From the NCBI GenBank assembly GCA_002483135.1, contig DLHI01000038.1, forward strand, positions 1 to 41,268: a stretch of 41,268 nt of DNA, given 5' to 3'. Source of the stretch: Hyphomonadaceae bacterium UBA7672 (lineage in GTDB: Bacteria; Pseudomonadota; Alphaproteobacteria; Caulobacterales; Hyphomonadaceae). The number at the start of each line of letters is the position of its first letter. Position 1 is the first letter of the stretch. The notes under the pieces were generated by a model. The model was given only the letters and a program-made list of their open reading frames with translations. It did not search any database and was not told where the DNA came from. Shown piece after piece: positions 33,863 through 41,097 of this stretch. The translations under genes were made by a program, and so were the position numbers.

Positions 33863-33905
33863 ATTTTGCGGCGAAGGGGAAACCCGGTTCGCCGCTGGAA
33901 AATGC
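33861..33905. repeat. Inverted repeat in the ppiD-tpiA divergent promoter region
   Basis: GCATTTTGCGGCGAA (33861-33875) pairs with TTCGCCGC (33888-33895) and, after a 3-base bulge (TGG), AAAATGC (33899-33905). That gives 15 base pairs around a 12-nt loop. It starts at the candidate tpiA -10 element, so it may be an operator or a leader hairpin. Confidence 0.6.
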
Positions 33906-33988
33906 GACATTGCGGCAAGAAGCAGCCGCCGGACATGCCAGCGCGTGTCCCGGCAAGGTTCAGTTCACGCCGGACGAGGCCAGGACAG

Positions 33989-34738
33989 ATGACAGGACGC
34001 AGGAAACTCGTCGCCGGAAACTGGAAAATGAACGGGCTCAGGGCGGCCCTTTCCGAGGTCCAGGCCATGGTCGAGGGTGCGTCCGCGATTCCCGGCGTCG
34101 ATCTGGCAATCTGCCCGCCTGCCACGCTCGTTAACGCCGTGAAGGCCGAACTGGGCGCCTCGGCGATCGGCTTGGGCGGGCAGGACTGCCATGCCGAGAA
34201 ATCTGGGGCCTATACCGGCGATATCAGCGCCGAAATGCTGGCTGACGCCGGCGCGAGCTATGTCATCGTGGGCCATTCCGAGCGCCGCGCAGCCCATGCC
34301 GAGACCGACGCCCGCGTTGCGGCCAAGGCCGCAGCGGCCTACCGGGCCGGCCTTACCCCCATAATTTGTGTCGGCGAAAGCCTTGAGCAACGCGACAAGG
34401 GCGAGACCCTTACCGTGATCACGTCCCAGCTCGCGGGGTCGGTGCCTGACCTGGCGGCCAGCCAGACGACTGTGGTCGCCTATGAACCGATCTGGGCGAT
34501 CGGCACGGGGCGCACGCCCACCACGGCGCAGGTAGCCGAGGTCCATCAGGCCATGGCGCAGGCCCTTTCGAACCGTTTCGGGCCGGCCGCCAAGTCTATC
34601 CGGCTGCTCTATGGCGGCTCGGTAAAGCCCGAAAATGCTCAGGAACTGATGCATGTCGACGGCGTGGACGGGGCTCTGGTGGGCGGCGCCAGCCTCAAGG
34701 CATCCGATTTCCTGAAGATCGCCGCAGCCTGCGCATAG
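33989..34738 (+). CDS. tpiA: Triosephosphate isomerase
   Basis: Interconverts dihydroxyacetone phosphate and glyceraldehyde 3-phosphate in glycolysis. The 249-residue TIM barrel has all active-site parts: LVAGNWKMNG (Asn11, Lys13), GHSERR (catalytic His about 95), AYEPIWAIGTGR (catalytic Glu about 165, then loop 6) and LYGGSVKPENA (phosphate binding). I chose ATG 33989 because AGGA lies at 33982-33985 and this is the usual N-terminus; the frame is open upstream to 33866. It heads tpiA-secG-pyrG, with eno further downstream. Confidence 0.98.
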   Translation: MTGRRKLVAGNWKMNGLRAALSEVQAMVEGASAIPGVDLAICPPATLVNAVKAELGASAIGLGGQDCHAEKSGAYTGDISAEMLADAGASYVIVGHSERRAAHAETDARVAAKAAAAYRAGLTPIICVGESLEQRDKGETLTVITSQLAGSVPDLAASQTTVVAYEPIWAIGTGRTPTTAQVAEVHQAMAQALSNRFGPAAKSIRLLYGGSVKPENAQELMHVDGVDGALVGGASLKASDFLKIAAACA

Positions 34739-34843
34739 CAGGGCCGCACCGCCGCACCCATGTGAAAAGGCAAGGCGAGGGGCTTGGCCGCACCCTCCCG
34801 ACGTGCTTTGACGCGGTCCAAACCGACAACGGCGCACCCATCC

Positions 34844-35368
34844 ATGCTCAACGTCATCCTGACCATCCATATGATCGCGTGTGTCGCGCTCGTGATCGCA
34901 ATCATGCTGCAACGTTCCGAGGGCGGGGCGCTGGGTATGAGCGGCGGCGGCACGGGTGGCCTGATCTCGGGCCGTGGTGCGGCTGGAATGCTGGTTAAGG
35001 TGACGATGGGCCTGGCCGCCGTCTTCTTCGTTACAAGCGTCGCGATGACCTGGCTAAACAACCAGGCGAATTCGGGCCCAGGCGTCCTTGAGCGCCAGAT
35101 CCAGCAGGACGGCCAGACCAACCCGCTGGGGACCGGCCTGACGACCACACCCGCACCGACGACCACTACGCCGGCAGCTCCGGCGCCCGAGCCCGTGATC
35201 GACCCACTGGCCCCTGCGACCGCACCGGCCGCCTCAGCACCGACCACGACCGCGCCGGCAAGCGGCGCCGCAACCCCCGCTCCGGCTCCGGCCACGCCTG
35301 CCGCCACGAACACTCCGGACCCGGTTCCCGCCCCGGCCCCCGCCGAAAACGGTGGATCGAACAACTAG
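34844..35368 (+). CDS. secG: Protein translocase subunit SecG with a long Pro/Ala/Thr-rich tail
   Basis: Small subunit of the SecYEG channel. From ATG 34844 the product has 174 residues. Residues 1-75 are normal SecG: helix 1 (2-21), the cytoplasmic LQRSEGGALGMSGGG loop, then helix 2 (about 51-70). Residues 72-174 form a low-complexity tail rich in Pro, Ala and Thr and nearly devoid of hydrophobic residues. This more than doubles the usual size, though shorter tails are known in alphaproteobacteria. An upstream in-frame ATG at 34784 adds 20 residues without a plausible ribosome-binding site. The gap to tpiA is 105 nt. Confidence 0.9.
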   Translation: MLNVILTIHMIACVALVIAIMLQRSEGGALGMSGGGTGGLISGRGAAGMLVKVTMGLAAVFFVTSVAMTWLNNQANSGPGVLERQIQQDGQTNPLGTGLTTTPAPTTTTPAAPAPEPVIDPLAPATAPAASAPTTTAPASGAATPAPAPATPAATNTPDPVPAPAPAENGGSNN

Positions 35369-35434
35369 TCCGGTCACCTGCGGCCCGACGCCCCCTCGCG
35401 CTGAGCCGCCGAATCGCTAATTTGGTATTCCGTC

Positions 35435-37066
35435 ATGAAGCGTTTCATCTTCATCACGGGAGGCGTTGTGTCCTCCCTCGGGAAGGGCATTGCCTCGGCA
35501 GCGCTTGGCGCGCTGCTGCAGTCGCGCGGCTATCGCGTTCGGCTGCGCAAGCTGGACCCCTATTTGAACGTCGATCCCGGCACGATGTCGCCGACTCAGC
35601 ACGGCGAGGTGTTCGTCACCGATGACGGCGCGGAGACCGATCTGGATCTTGGCCATTATGAGCGCTTCACGGGCGTCTCGGCCCGCAAGACAGACAACAC
35701 GACGACCGGCCGCATCTACAAGTCGATCCTCGAGAAAGAGCGTAAGGGCGACTATCTCGGCGCCACTATCCAGGTGATCCCGCACGTCACCGACGCCATC
35801 AAGGACTTCATCCGCTCCGACACCGACGACGTCGATTTCATCCTCTGCGAAGTCGGCGGCACGGTCGGCGACATCGAAGGCCTGCCGTTCTTCGAAGCAA
35901 TCCGCCAGTTCAGCCAGGAGGTTGGCCGCGAGGCCAGCCTGTTCATTCATCTCACCCTGCTGCCCTACATCGCCACTGCCGGCGAGCTGAAGACCAAACC
36001 GACGCAGCACTCGGTGAAGGAGCTGCGTTCCATCGGCATCCAGCCCGACATCCTCTTGTGCCGCGCGCCCATGCCGATCCCGCCGGAAGAGCGCCGCAAG
36101 CTCGCGCTATTCTGCAATGTCCGCCCGGAAGCCGTCATCGAAGCCCTCGACGCTCAGAACATCTACGAAGTTCCGCTCGAGTATCACGCCCGCGGCCTCG
36201 ACCACGAAGTGCTCCGCCATTTCGGCCTCGAGAAACAGACGACACCCGATCTCAAGCGCTGGGTGCAGACATCGCAGACGCTGCGCAATCCCGATGGCGA
36301 AGTGCGGATCGCAATCGTCGGCAAGTATGTGGCGCTGCACGACGCCTACAAATCCGTGGTGGAGGCGTTGGGCCATGGCGGCCTCGCCAACAAGGTGAAG
36401 GTGAACCTCACCTGGATTCCGTCGGATCGGTACGATGATCCCGCCGCAGACCTTTCCGAACTCGACAACGTCGATGGCGTGCTGCTTCCCGGCGGCTTTG
36501 GCGAGCGTGGCGCGCTCGGCAAGATGCGGGCGGCGGGATATGCGCGACGCCACAAGCTGCCGTGCTTTGGCATCTGCTATGGCATGCAGCTCGCGGTGAT
36601 CGAGGCAGCGCGCAACTTGGCCGGCATTGAGGGCGCTGGCACCACCGAGTTCGGCAAGCCCGACTATGCAGCTGTGGGCCTGATGTCCGAATGGGTGCGC
36701 GGCAACGAAAAGGAAGTGCGCACGGCCGGCGGCGATCTTGGCGGCACGATGCGCCTCGGCGCGTTCCCCGCAACGCTGAAGCCGGGTTCGCGCGTCGCAG
36801 ACATCTATGGCTCGACCTCGATTTCCGAACGGCATCGCCATCGTTACGAAGTGAACACCGACGTCATCGGTAGGCTCGCGCCGCATGGCGTGGTGTTCTC
36901 GGGCATGTCCCCGGACGGCAAGCTGCCGGAGATCATGGAGTTGACCGACCATCCATGGTTCATCGGCGTGCAGTTCCATCCCGAACTGAAGTCGCGGCCG
37001 TTTGATCCTCACCCCCTGTTTGCGAGCTTCATTGCAGCGGCCCGGGACAAGAGCCGGCTGGTCTGA
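35435..37066 (+). CDS. pyrG: CTP synthase
   Basis: Makes CTP from UTP, ATP and glutamine. The 543-residue protein has the N-terminal synthetase domain (FITGGVVSSLGKGIASA P-loop; KLDPYLNVDPGTMSP; HGEVFVTDDGAETDLDLGHY). The C-terminal class I amidotransferase domain has nucleophile Cys in CFGICYGMQLAVIE and the His-Glu pair in QFHPELKSRPFDPHPLF. Both active sites look intact. The length is typical. No strong Shine-Dalgarno sequence precedes ATG 35435. In related genomes kdsA usually follows; here a sensor kinase does. Confidence 0.98.
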   Translation: MKRFIFITGGVVSSLGKGIASAALGALLQSRGYRVRLRKLDPYLNVDPGTMSPTQHGEVFVTDDGAETDLDLGHYERFTGVSARKTDNTTTGRIYKSILEKERKGDYLGATIQVIPHVTDAIKDFIRSDTDDVDFILCEVGGTVGDIEGLPFFEAIRQFSQEVGREASLFIHLTLLPYIATAGELKTKPTQHSVKELRSIGIQPDILLCRAPMPIPPEERRKLALFCNVRPEAVIEALDAQNIYEVPLEYHARGLDHEVLRHFGLEKQTTPDLKRWVQTSQTLRNPDGEVRIAIVGKYVALHDAYKSVVEALGHGGLANKVKVNLTWIPSDRYDDPAADLSELDNVDGVLLPGGFGERGALGKMRAAGYARRHKLPCFGICYGMQLAVIEAARNLAGIEGAGTTEFGKPDYAAVGLMSEWVRGNEKEVRTAGGDLGGTMRLGAFPATLKPGSRVADIYGSTSISERHRHRYEVNTDVIGRLAPHGVVFSGMSPDGKLPEIMELTDHPWFIGVQFHPELKSRPFDPHPLFASFIAAARDKSRLV

Positions 37067-37182
37067 TCGGCCGGTCCCGGACCCGCTGAGCCTCGCCGGA
37101 ATCGACTTGGCGGCGCACGCCACAAACCTAGGTCCGTGTTTGTCCGGTTGGGCGCCGCATGCACTGGAAAGGGATCGATCAA

Positions 37183-38751
37183 ATGGCGCAATCGATACCC
37201 CCCACCGCCACAGATTTCGCCGCCATGGCCGAGCACCTGCCTGAACTGGCCTGGATCGCGAATGCTCGTGGCAGGATCATCTGGGGCAACAGGCGCTGGC
37301 GAGACTATATCGGCACAACGACGGAACTCGTCGGAGCAACCGACTGGGCGAGCATTCACGCGCCTGACTACCTTCCTGTCGTGACCGAGACATGGAGTGC
37401 TGCCCTCCAGTCGGGCGAGCCGGTCGAGATGGCGTTTCCACTCAGGGGCGCCGACGGGGCCTATCGCATGTTCCTGACCCGCGCGCGGCCGCTTCGCGAC
37501 GCGCAGGGACAGATCAGCTACTGGTTCGGCGTCAACACGGACATCAGCGCGCTCCAGGCGGCGACGGCGGCTGCCGACGAACAGAAGCGATTGTTGGAAA
37601 TTCTCAATCGCACTGCCGCGGTTATCGCCGCCGAGCTTAATCTTGAAGACCTTGTCCAGCGTGTGACTGACGTCGCCGTGGGCGCCACCGGCGCGAAGTT
37701 CGGTGCATTCTTCTATCACGTGCCGCAAGACTCGGGCGAGGCGATGACGCTCTATACGATCTCCGGCGTGGCGCGGGAGCACTTCTCGAAGTTTCCGATG
37801 GTGCGCGAGACCGCGATCTTCCAACCGACATTCCGCGGCGAGGGCATCGTGCGCTCGGACGATATCACTGCTGATCCCCGCTACGGCAAGAATGCGCCGT
37901 ATCACGGCATGCCCGAGGGGCACTTGGCTGCCCGCTCCTATCTGGCTGCTCCGGTTGTCTCGCGCCGCGGAGAGGTCATGGGTAGCCTGCTGCTGGGTCA
38001 CCCTGATCCCGGCCGCTTCAGCGCGGATCACGAAACGCTTGTGGCCGGACTTGCCGCGCAGGCTGCCGCTGGAATCGATAACGCCCGACTCTTCGAAAGC
38101 GCACAGCGGGAAATAGCGGAGCGCAAGCAGGCTGAAGAAGACAGGATGATCATCCTGCGAGAACTCAACCACCGGGTGAAGAACCTCTTCGCGGTGACAA
38201 TCGGCATGGTGGGCATGACCGCGAAGACTTCGGCCACACCGCAAGAAATGGCCAACACTCTGACCGGACGGCTTCGGGCGCTCGCAAGCGCACACGATCT
38301 GATTCGACCCAGCGTGAGTTCCGACAATCAGCGCGCGCATTCCACCAGCGTGAAGGCGCTCGTTGAACGCATCGTCGCGGCTCACATTTCGCTTGATCAA
38401 GGGCAAATACAGTTTGAAGGTCCCGATGTTGTAGTTGGGTCCGGCGGGGCCGCGAGTCTGGCGCTCGTGTTGCACGAGGTGGCGACCAATGCCGCCAAGC
38501 ATGGGGCGCTCTCCAGGCCGACCGGCAAGGTTGCGATCACCTGGCGGCTCGAAGAAGGGGGATACATGGTCCTCGACTGGGTCGAACGCGGCGGACCGCC
38601 GATTGCGGGGCCACCCGCGCGCAAGGGTTTCGGCGTCCAACTCGCCGGAATGAGCGCGCGCGGACAACTTGACGGCGATATCCAGAAAACGTGGCATCCT
38701 GAAGGGGTGGAGATCCGGCTACGCGCATCGCTTGAAAGGCTTGAGGCTTGA
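37183..38751 (+). CDS. PAS-GAF sensor histidine kinase of the HWE family
   Basis: Soluble sensor kinase that would autophosphorylate and pass phosphate to the receiver encoded next. The 522-residue protein has no membrane helix. A PAS domain covers about 12-125 (WIANARGRIIWGNRRW; FRLT-like end with YWFGVNTDIS). A GAF domain covers about 139-303, a coiled linker 305-325, and the HWE kinase core about 322-515: H-box ELNHRVKN (His330), N-box HEVATNAAKHGAL (Asn436), the diagnostic W-x-E (Trp466, Glu468) and KGFGVQL. The ligand is unknown. I chose ATG 37183 because AAAGGGA lies 8 nt upstream; ATG 37159 adds eight residues. It overlaps the receiver gene by 4 nt. Confidence 0.9.
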   Translation: MAQSIPPTATDFAAMAEHLPELAWIANARGRIIWGNRRWRDYIGTTTELVGATDWASIHAPDYLPVVTETWSAALQSGEPVEMAFPLRGADGAYRMFLTRARPLRDAQGQISYWFGVNTDISALQAATAAADEQKRLLEILNRTAAVIAAELNLEDLVQRVTDVAVGATGAKFGAFFYHVPQDSGEAMTLYTISGVAREHFSKFPMVRETAIFQPTFRGEGIVRSDDITADPRYGKNAPYHGMPEGHLAARSYLAAPVVSRRGEVMGSLLLGHPDPGRFSADHETLVAGLAAQAAAGIDNARLFESAQREIAERKQAEEDRMIILRELNHRVKNLFAVTIGMVGMTAKTSATPQEMANTLTGRLRALASAHDLIRPSVSSDNQRAHSTSVKALVERIVAAHISLDQGQIQFEGPDVVVGSGGAASLALVLHEVATNAAKHGALSRPTGKVAITWRLEEGGYMVLDWVERGGPPIAGPPARKGFGVQLAGMSARGQLDGDIQKTWHPEGVEIRLRASLERLEA

Positions 38752-39146
38752 GCGCGGCTGCGCCTTCCGCGTTGGCGACGGCCTCGCCCGTCCAGGGTAT
38801 TCGTATACTGATTGTCGAGGACGAGCCGTTCATCGCGTTCGACCTGATGATGGCGATCGAGGATGCCGGCGCCATCGCCGTGGGGCCAGCAGCGACGGTG
38901 GCGGAGGCCATCGATTTCCTGCACACGGAGCGGCCCGACGCCGCGATCGCAGATGTCCATCTGCCGGATGGAACCATCGCTGCGTTTCTCGATGCGCTGC
39001 CGGCTGGAATTCCGGTCGTGGTCCACACCGGCGTCGGACTGCCGGGCGACGTAAGGGCGCGGCATCCGGACGTGCCGGTCTATTTCAAGCCGACCGAGCC
39101 CTGCATCCTGCTGGCAAAGCTTGGCGAGAAGCTGGGCGAGCGCTGA
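38748..39146 (+). CDS. Single-domain response regulator (CheY-like receiver)
   Basis: Probable phosphorylation partner of the upstream HWE kinase. The 132-residue protein is only a receiver domain (about 18-130). It has the acidic pair Glu24-Asp25 in IVEDEPF, phospho-acceptor Asp69 in IADVHLPDG, Thr94 in VVVHTG and Lys114 in YFKPTEP, so phosphorylation should work. No output domain is present; it may signal by protein binding or relay phosphate. The start is TTG in a TTGA overlap with the kinase stop; AAAGG lies about 8 nt upstream. Confidence 0.88.
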   Translation: MSAAAPSALATASPVQGIRILIVEDEPFIAFDLMMAIEDAGAIAVGPAATVAEAIDFLHTERPDAAIADVHLPDGTIAAFLDALPAGIPVVVHTGVGLPGDVRARHPDVPVYFKPTEPCILLAKLGEKLGER

Positions 39147-39282
39147 GGCGTCAGTCGGCCCTCCGACAGGTCGCCGCGGGCCGTGCGCATCGGCATGGAA
39201 GCGTCCGTCGATGGCGCCCGGACCGGCCCCCAGGGGGAGAACCTCGACGCCAAACCGCCCGAAACGGGACGCGGGCCCGGTC

Positions 39283-39311
39283 TTGCGGCCCGCCATCAGA
39301 CCCTGTATAGC
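39283..39311 (+). promoter_or_regulatory. Probable rpmF promoter
   Basis: TTGCGG (39283-39288) and TATAGC (39306-39311) are separated by 17 bp, about 65 nt before rpmF. A perfect inverted repeat GCGGGCC / GGCCCGC (39271-39277 with 39287-39293) overlaps the -35 element. The rest of the 228-nt gap between the receiver gene and rpmF shows nothing else that I can identify. Confidence 0.55.
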
Positions 39312-39374
39312 GCCCGCTCGCAAGGACGGGCTGGGCCCGTTCCCAACACTTTTCCTGCCGATTTCGAGGCTACA

Positions 39375-39560
39375 ATGGCCGTCCCAAAGCGCAAAACCTC
39401 CCCGTCCAAGCGCGGCATGCGCCGCAGCCATGACGCCCTGAAGGGTAATACCTACGTCGAGGACAAGGAATCGGGCGAACTGCGCCGTCCGCACCATGTC
39501 GACCCGAAAACCGGCATGTACCGCGGCAAACAGATCCTGAAGGCCAAGGACGAGGAATAG
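39375..39560 (+). CDS. rpmF: 50S ribosomal protein L32
   Basis: Small protein of the large ribosomal subunit. The 61-residue product MAVPKRKTSPSKRGMRRS onward is the classic bacterial L32 N-terminus and continues HHVDPKTGMYRGKQIL. No zinc-binding cysteines are present, the usual proteobacterial form. GAGG lies 5 nt before ATG 39375. The reading frame happens to be open upstream to 39183, but that part is not L32-like. It stands alone with its own promoter and terminator rather than with plsX, its partner in many other bacteria. Confidence 0.97.
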   Translation: MAVPKRKTSPSKRGMRRSHDALKGNTYVEDKESGELRRPHHVDPKTGMYRGKQILKAKDEE

Positions 39561-39593
39561 TCCCTCGCTTTTGCTGATCCGCATGATTTCGAG

Positions 39594-39627
39594 CGGCCGC
39601 CCCATCCGGGCGGCCGTTCTGCTTTTT
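39594..39627 (+). terminator. Intrinsic terminator of rpmF
   Basis: A 9-bp perfect stem CGGCCGCCC / GGGCGGCCG (39594-39602 with 39608-39616) has a 5-nt loop and is followed by TTCTGCTTTTT. It lies 33 nt after the rpmF stop. Confidence 0.85.
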
Positions 39628-39662
39628 GGCCGCAGGGACCGGGGGGCCGGATGGCCGCGTGA

Positions 39663-39691
39663 TTGCAAGCCGGGGCGGTTCAAGACATAGC
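39663..39691 (+). promoter_or_regulatory. Probable eno promoter
   Basis: TTGCAA (39663-39668) and CATAGC (39686-39691) are separated by 17 bp and closely resemble the rpmF promoter in form. This is about 70 nt before the chosen eno start. Confidence 0.5.
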
Positions 39692-39761
39692 AGGCACGCT
39701 TTTCCCGTCGCGTCCGAATCGTGGCCGCGGCCTTCGCCTGATGAGCCAAAGGGGACCCCGA

Positions 39762-41039
39762 GTGACCGAGATCGTTGACGTCTACGCCCGTGAAATCCTG
39801 GACAGCCGGGGCAACCCCACCATCGAGGCGGAAGTGACGCTCGAGGATGGATCGATGGGCCGCGCGGCCGTGCCTTCGGGCGCTTCCACGGGTGCGCATG
39901 AGGCGGTCGAGCTGCGCGATGGCGACAAGTCGCGCTATCTCGGCAAAGGCGTCCAGAAGGCGGTGGCCGCCGTGAATGATGAGATTTTCCCGGAGCTGCT
40001 TGGGCTTGAAGCCGAGGATCAGCGCCTGATCGATCAGGTGATGATCGAGCTCGACGGGACGCCGAACAAGTCGCGGCTTGGGGCCAACGCCATTCTCGGC
40101 GTGTCGATGGCGGTGGCGAAGGCGGCTGCGGATGCATCTGGCTTGCCGCTCTATCGCTATATCGGCGGCGCAAACGCGCACATCCTGCCGACGCCGATGA
40201 TGAACATCATCAATGGCGGCGCGCACGCGGACAATCCGATCGACATCCAGGAATTCATGATCATGCCGGTCGGCGCGGAAACGTTCGCCGATGCGCTGCG
40301 CTGTGGCGCGGAAATCTTCCACACGCTGAAGAAGGGTCTGTCGGCGGCCGGCCACAATACGAGCGTGGGCGATGAAGGCGGCTTCGCGCCGAACCTGAAA
40401 TCCACCGAAGACGCGCTTGGCTTTATCATGAAGTCCATCGAAGCGGCTGGCTACCAGCCCGGTGAAGACGTCGTGCTGGCGCTCGATGCGGCGGCGACGG
40501 AATTCTACAAAAAGGGCAAGTACGAGTTGGAAGGCGAGGGCAAGTCGCTGTCGTCGGATCAGATGGCGGCATACTGGGGCGATCTGGTGAGCCGCTTCCC
40601 CATCGTGTCGATCGAGGACGGCATGTCGGAAGATGACTGGGACGGCTGGCTCGCTCTCACCAAGCTCATCGGCAACAAGTGCCAGCTGGTGGGCGACGAT
40701 CTGTTCGTCACCAACACGGCGCGTCTGGCCGAGGGGATCGAGAAGGGCGCCGCCAATTCCATCCTCGTGAAGGTTAACCAGATCGGTTCACTGACTGAGA
40801 CGCTGGAAGCGGTGCAGATGGCGCATATGGCGCGATACACTGCCGTGATGTCGCACCGTTCGGGCGAGACCGAAGACTCGACGATTGCCGATCTCGCGGT
40901 GGCCACGAACTGCGGGCAGATCAAGACGGGCTCGCTGGCGCGTTCGGACCGGCTTGCGAAGTACAACCAGCTGCTGCGCATCGAGGACGAGCTTGGCCCG
41001 GCTGCGCGGTATCTGGGTCGCGCGACGATCCGGGCCTGA
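39762..41039 (+). CDS. eno: Enolase
   Basis: Dehydrates 2-phosphoglycerate to phosphoenolpyruvate in glycolysis; also an RNA degradosome partner in some proteobacteria. The 425-residue protein has the full set of blocks: REILDSRGNPTIEAEV, PSGASTGAHEAVELRDGD, SVGDEGGFAPNL (catalytic Glu), SIEDGMSEDDWDGW (Mg ligands), LVGDDLFVTN, ILVKVNQIGSLTETLE (catalytic Lys) and MSHRSGETEDSTIADLAV. I chose GTG 39762 because AAGGGG lies 7-8 nt upstream and the protein then begins MTEIVDVYAREILDS; ATG 39741 would add seven residues. It has its own promoter and terminator. Confidence 0.98.
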   Translation: MTEIVDVYAREILDSRGNPTIEAEVTLEDGSMGRAAVPSGASTGAHEAVELRDGDKSRYLGKGVQKAVAAVNDEIFPELLGLEAEDQRLIDQVMIELDGTPNKSRLGANAILGVSMAVAKAAADASGLPLYRYIGGANAHILPTPMMNIINGGAHADNPIDIQEFMIMPVGAETFADALRCGAEIFHTLKKGLSAAGHNTSVGDEGGFAPNLKSTEDALGFIMKSIEAAGYQPGEDVVLALDAAATEFYKKGKYELEGEGKSLSSDQMAAYWGDLVSRFPIVSIEDGMSEDDWDGWLALTKLIGNKCQLVGDDLFVTNTARLAEGIEKGAANSILVKVNQIGSLTETLEAVQMAHMARYTAVMSHRSGETEDSTIADLAVATNCGQIKTGSLARSDRLAKYNQLLRIEDELGPAARYLGRATIRA

Positions 41040-41062
41040 GGACAGGCTGGCTGATGAAATCG

Positions 41063-41097
41063 AAGGGCCCGGTGGAAACACCGGGTCCTTTGCTTTT
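41063..41097 (+). terminator. Intrinsic terminator of eno
   Basis: A 10-bp stem GGGCCCGGTG / CACCGGGTCC (one G-U pair; 41065-41074 with 41079-41088) is capped by a GAAA tetraloop. It is flanked by AA/TT pairs and followed by TTTGCTTTT. It lies about 25 nt after the eno stop. Confidence 0.9.

Noticed and set aside
33795..33956. A 54-residue N-terminal extension of the PpiD-like protein
   Set aside because: The extension has no signal-anchor character, would bury the hydrophobic anchor inside the protein and covers the divergent promoter region.
34639..35364. A Gly/Val/Ala-rich 241-codon minus-strand frame opposite secG
   Set aside because: It is the reverse complement of the Pro/Ala/Thr repeat tail of SecG; repetitive composition explains the open frame.
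37009..38697. A 562-codon minus-strand frame opposite pyrG's end and the sensor kinase
   Set aside because: It is a shadow of the kinase gene, whose PAS, GAF and HWE motifs are clear on the plus strand; the antisense product has no recognisable domain.
39183..39374. A possible N-terminal extension of L32 by 64 residues
   Set aside because: L32 homologues start at MAVPKRK; a ribosome-binding site and a promoter lie within the supposed extension, so the open frame is chance.
38397..40355. A 652-codon open frame on the minus strand across the kinase, receiver, rpmF and eno
   Set aside because: It is antisense to four well-supported genes and its terminators and promoters. Its product is rich in Arg, His, Gly and Asp with no family motif, as expected from the codon bias of GC-rich genes read backwards.
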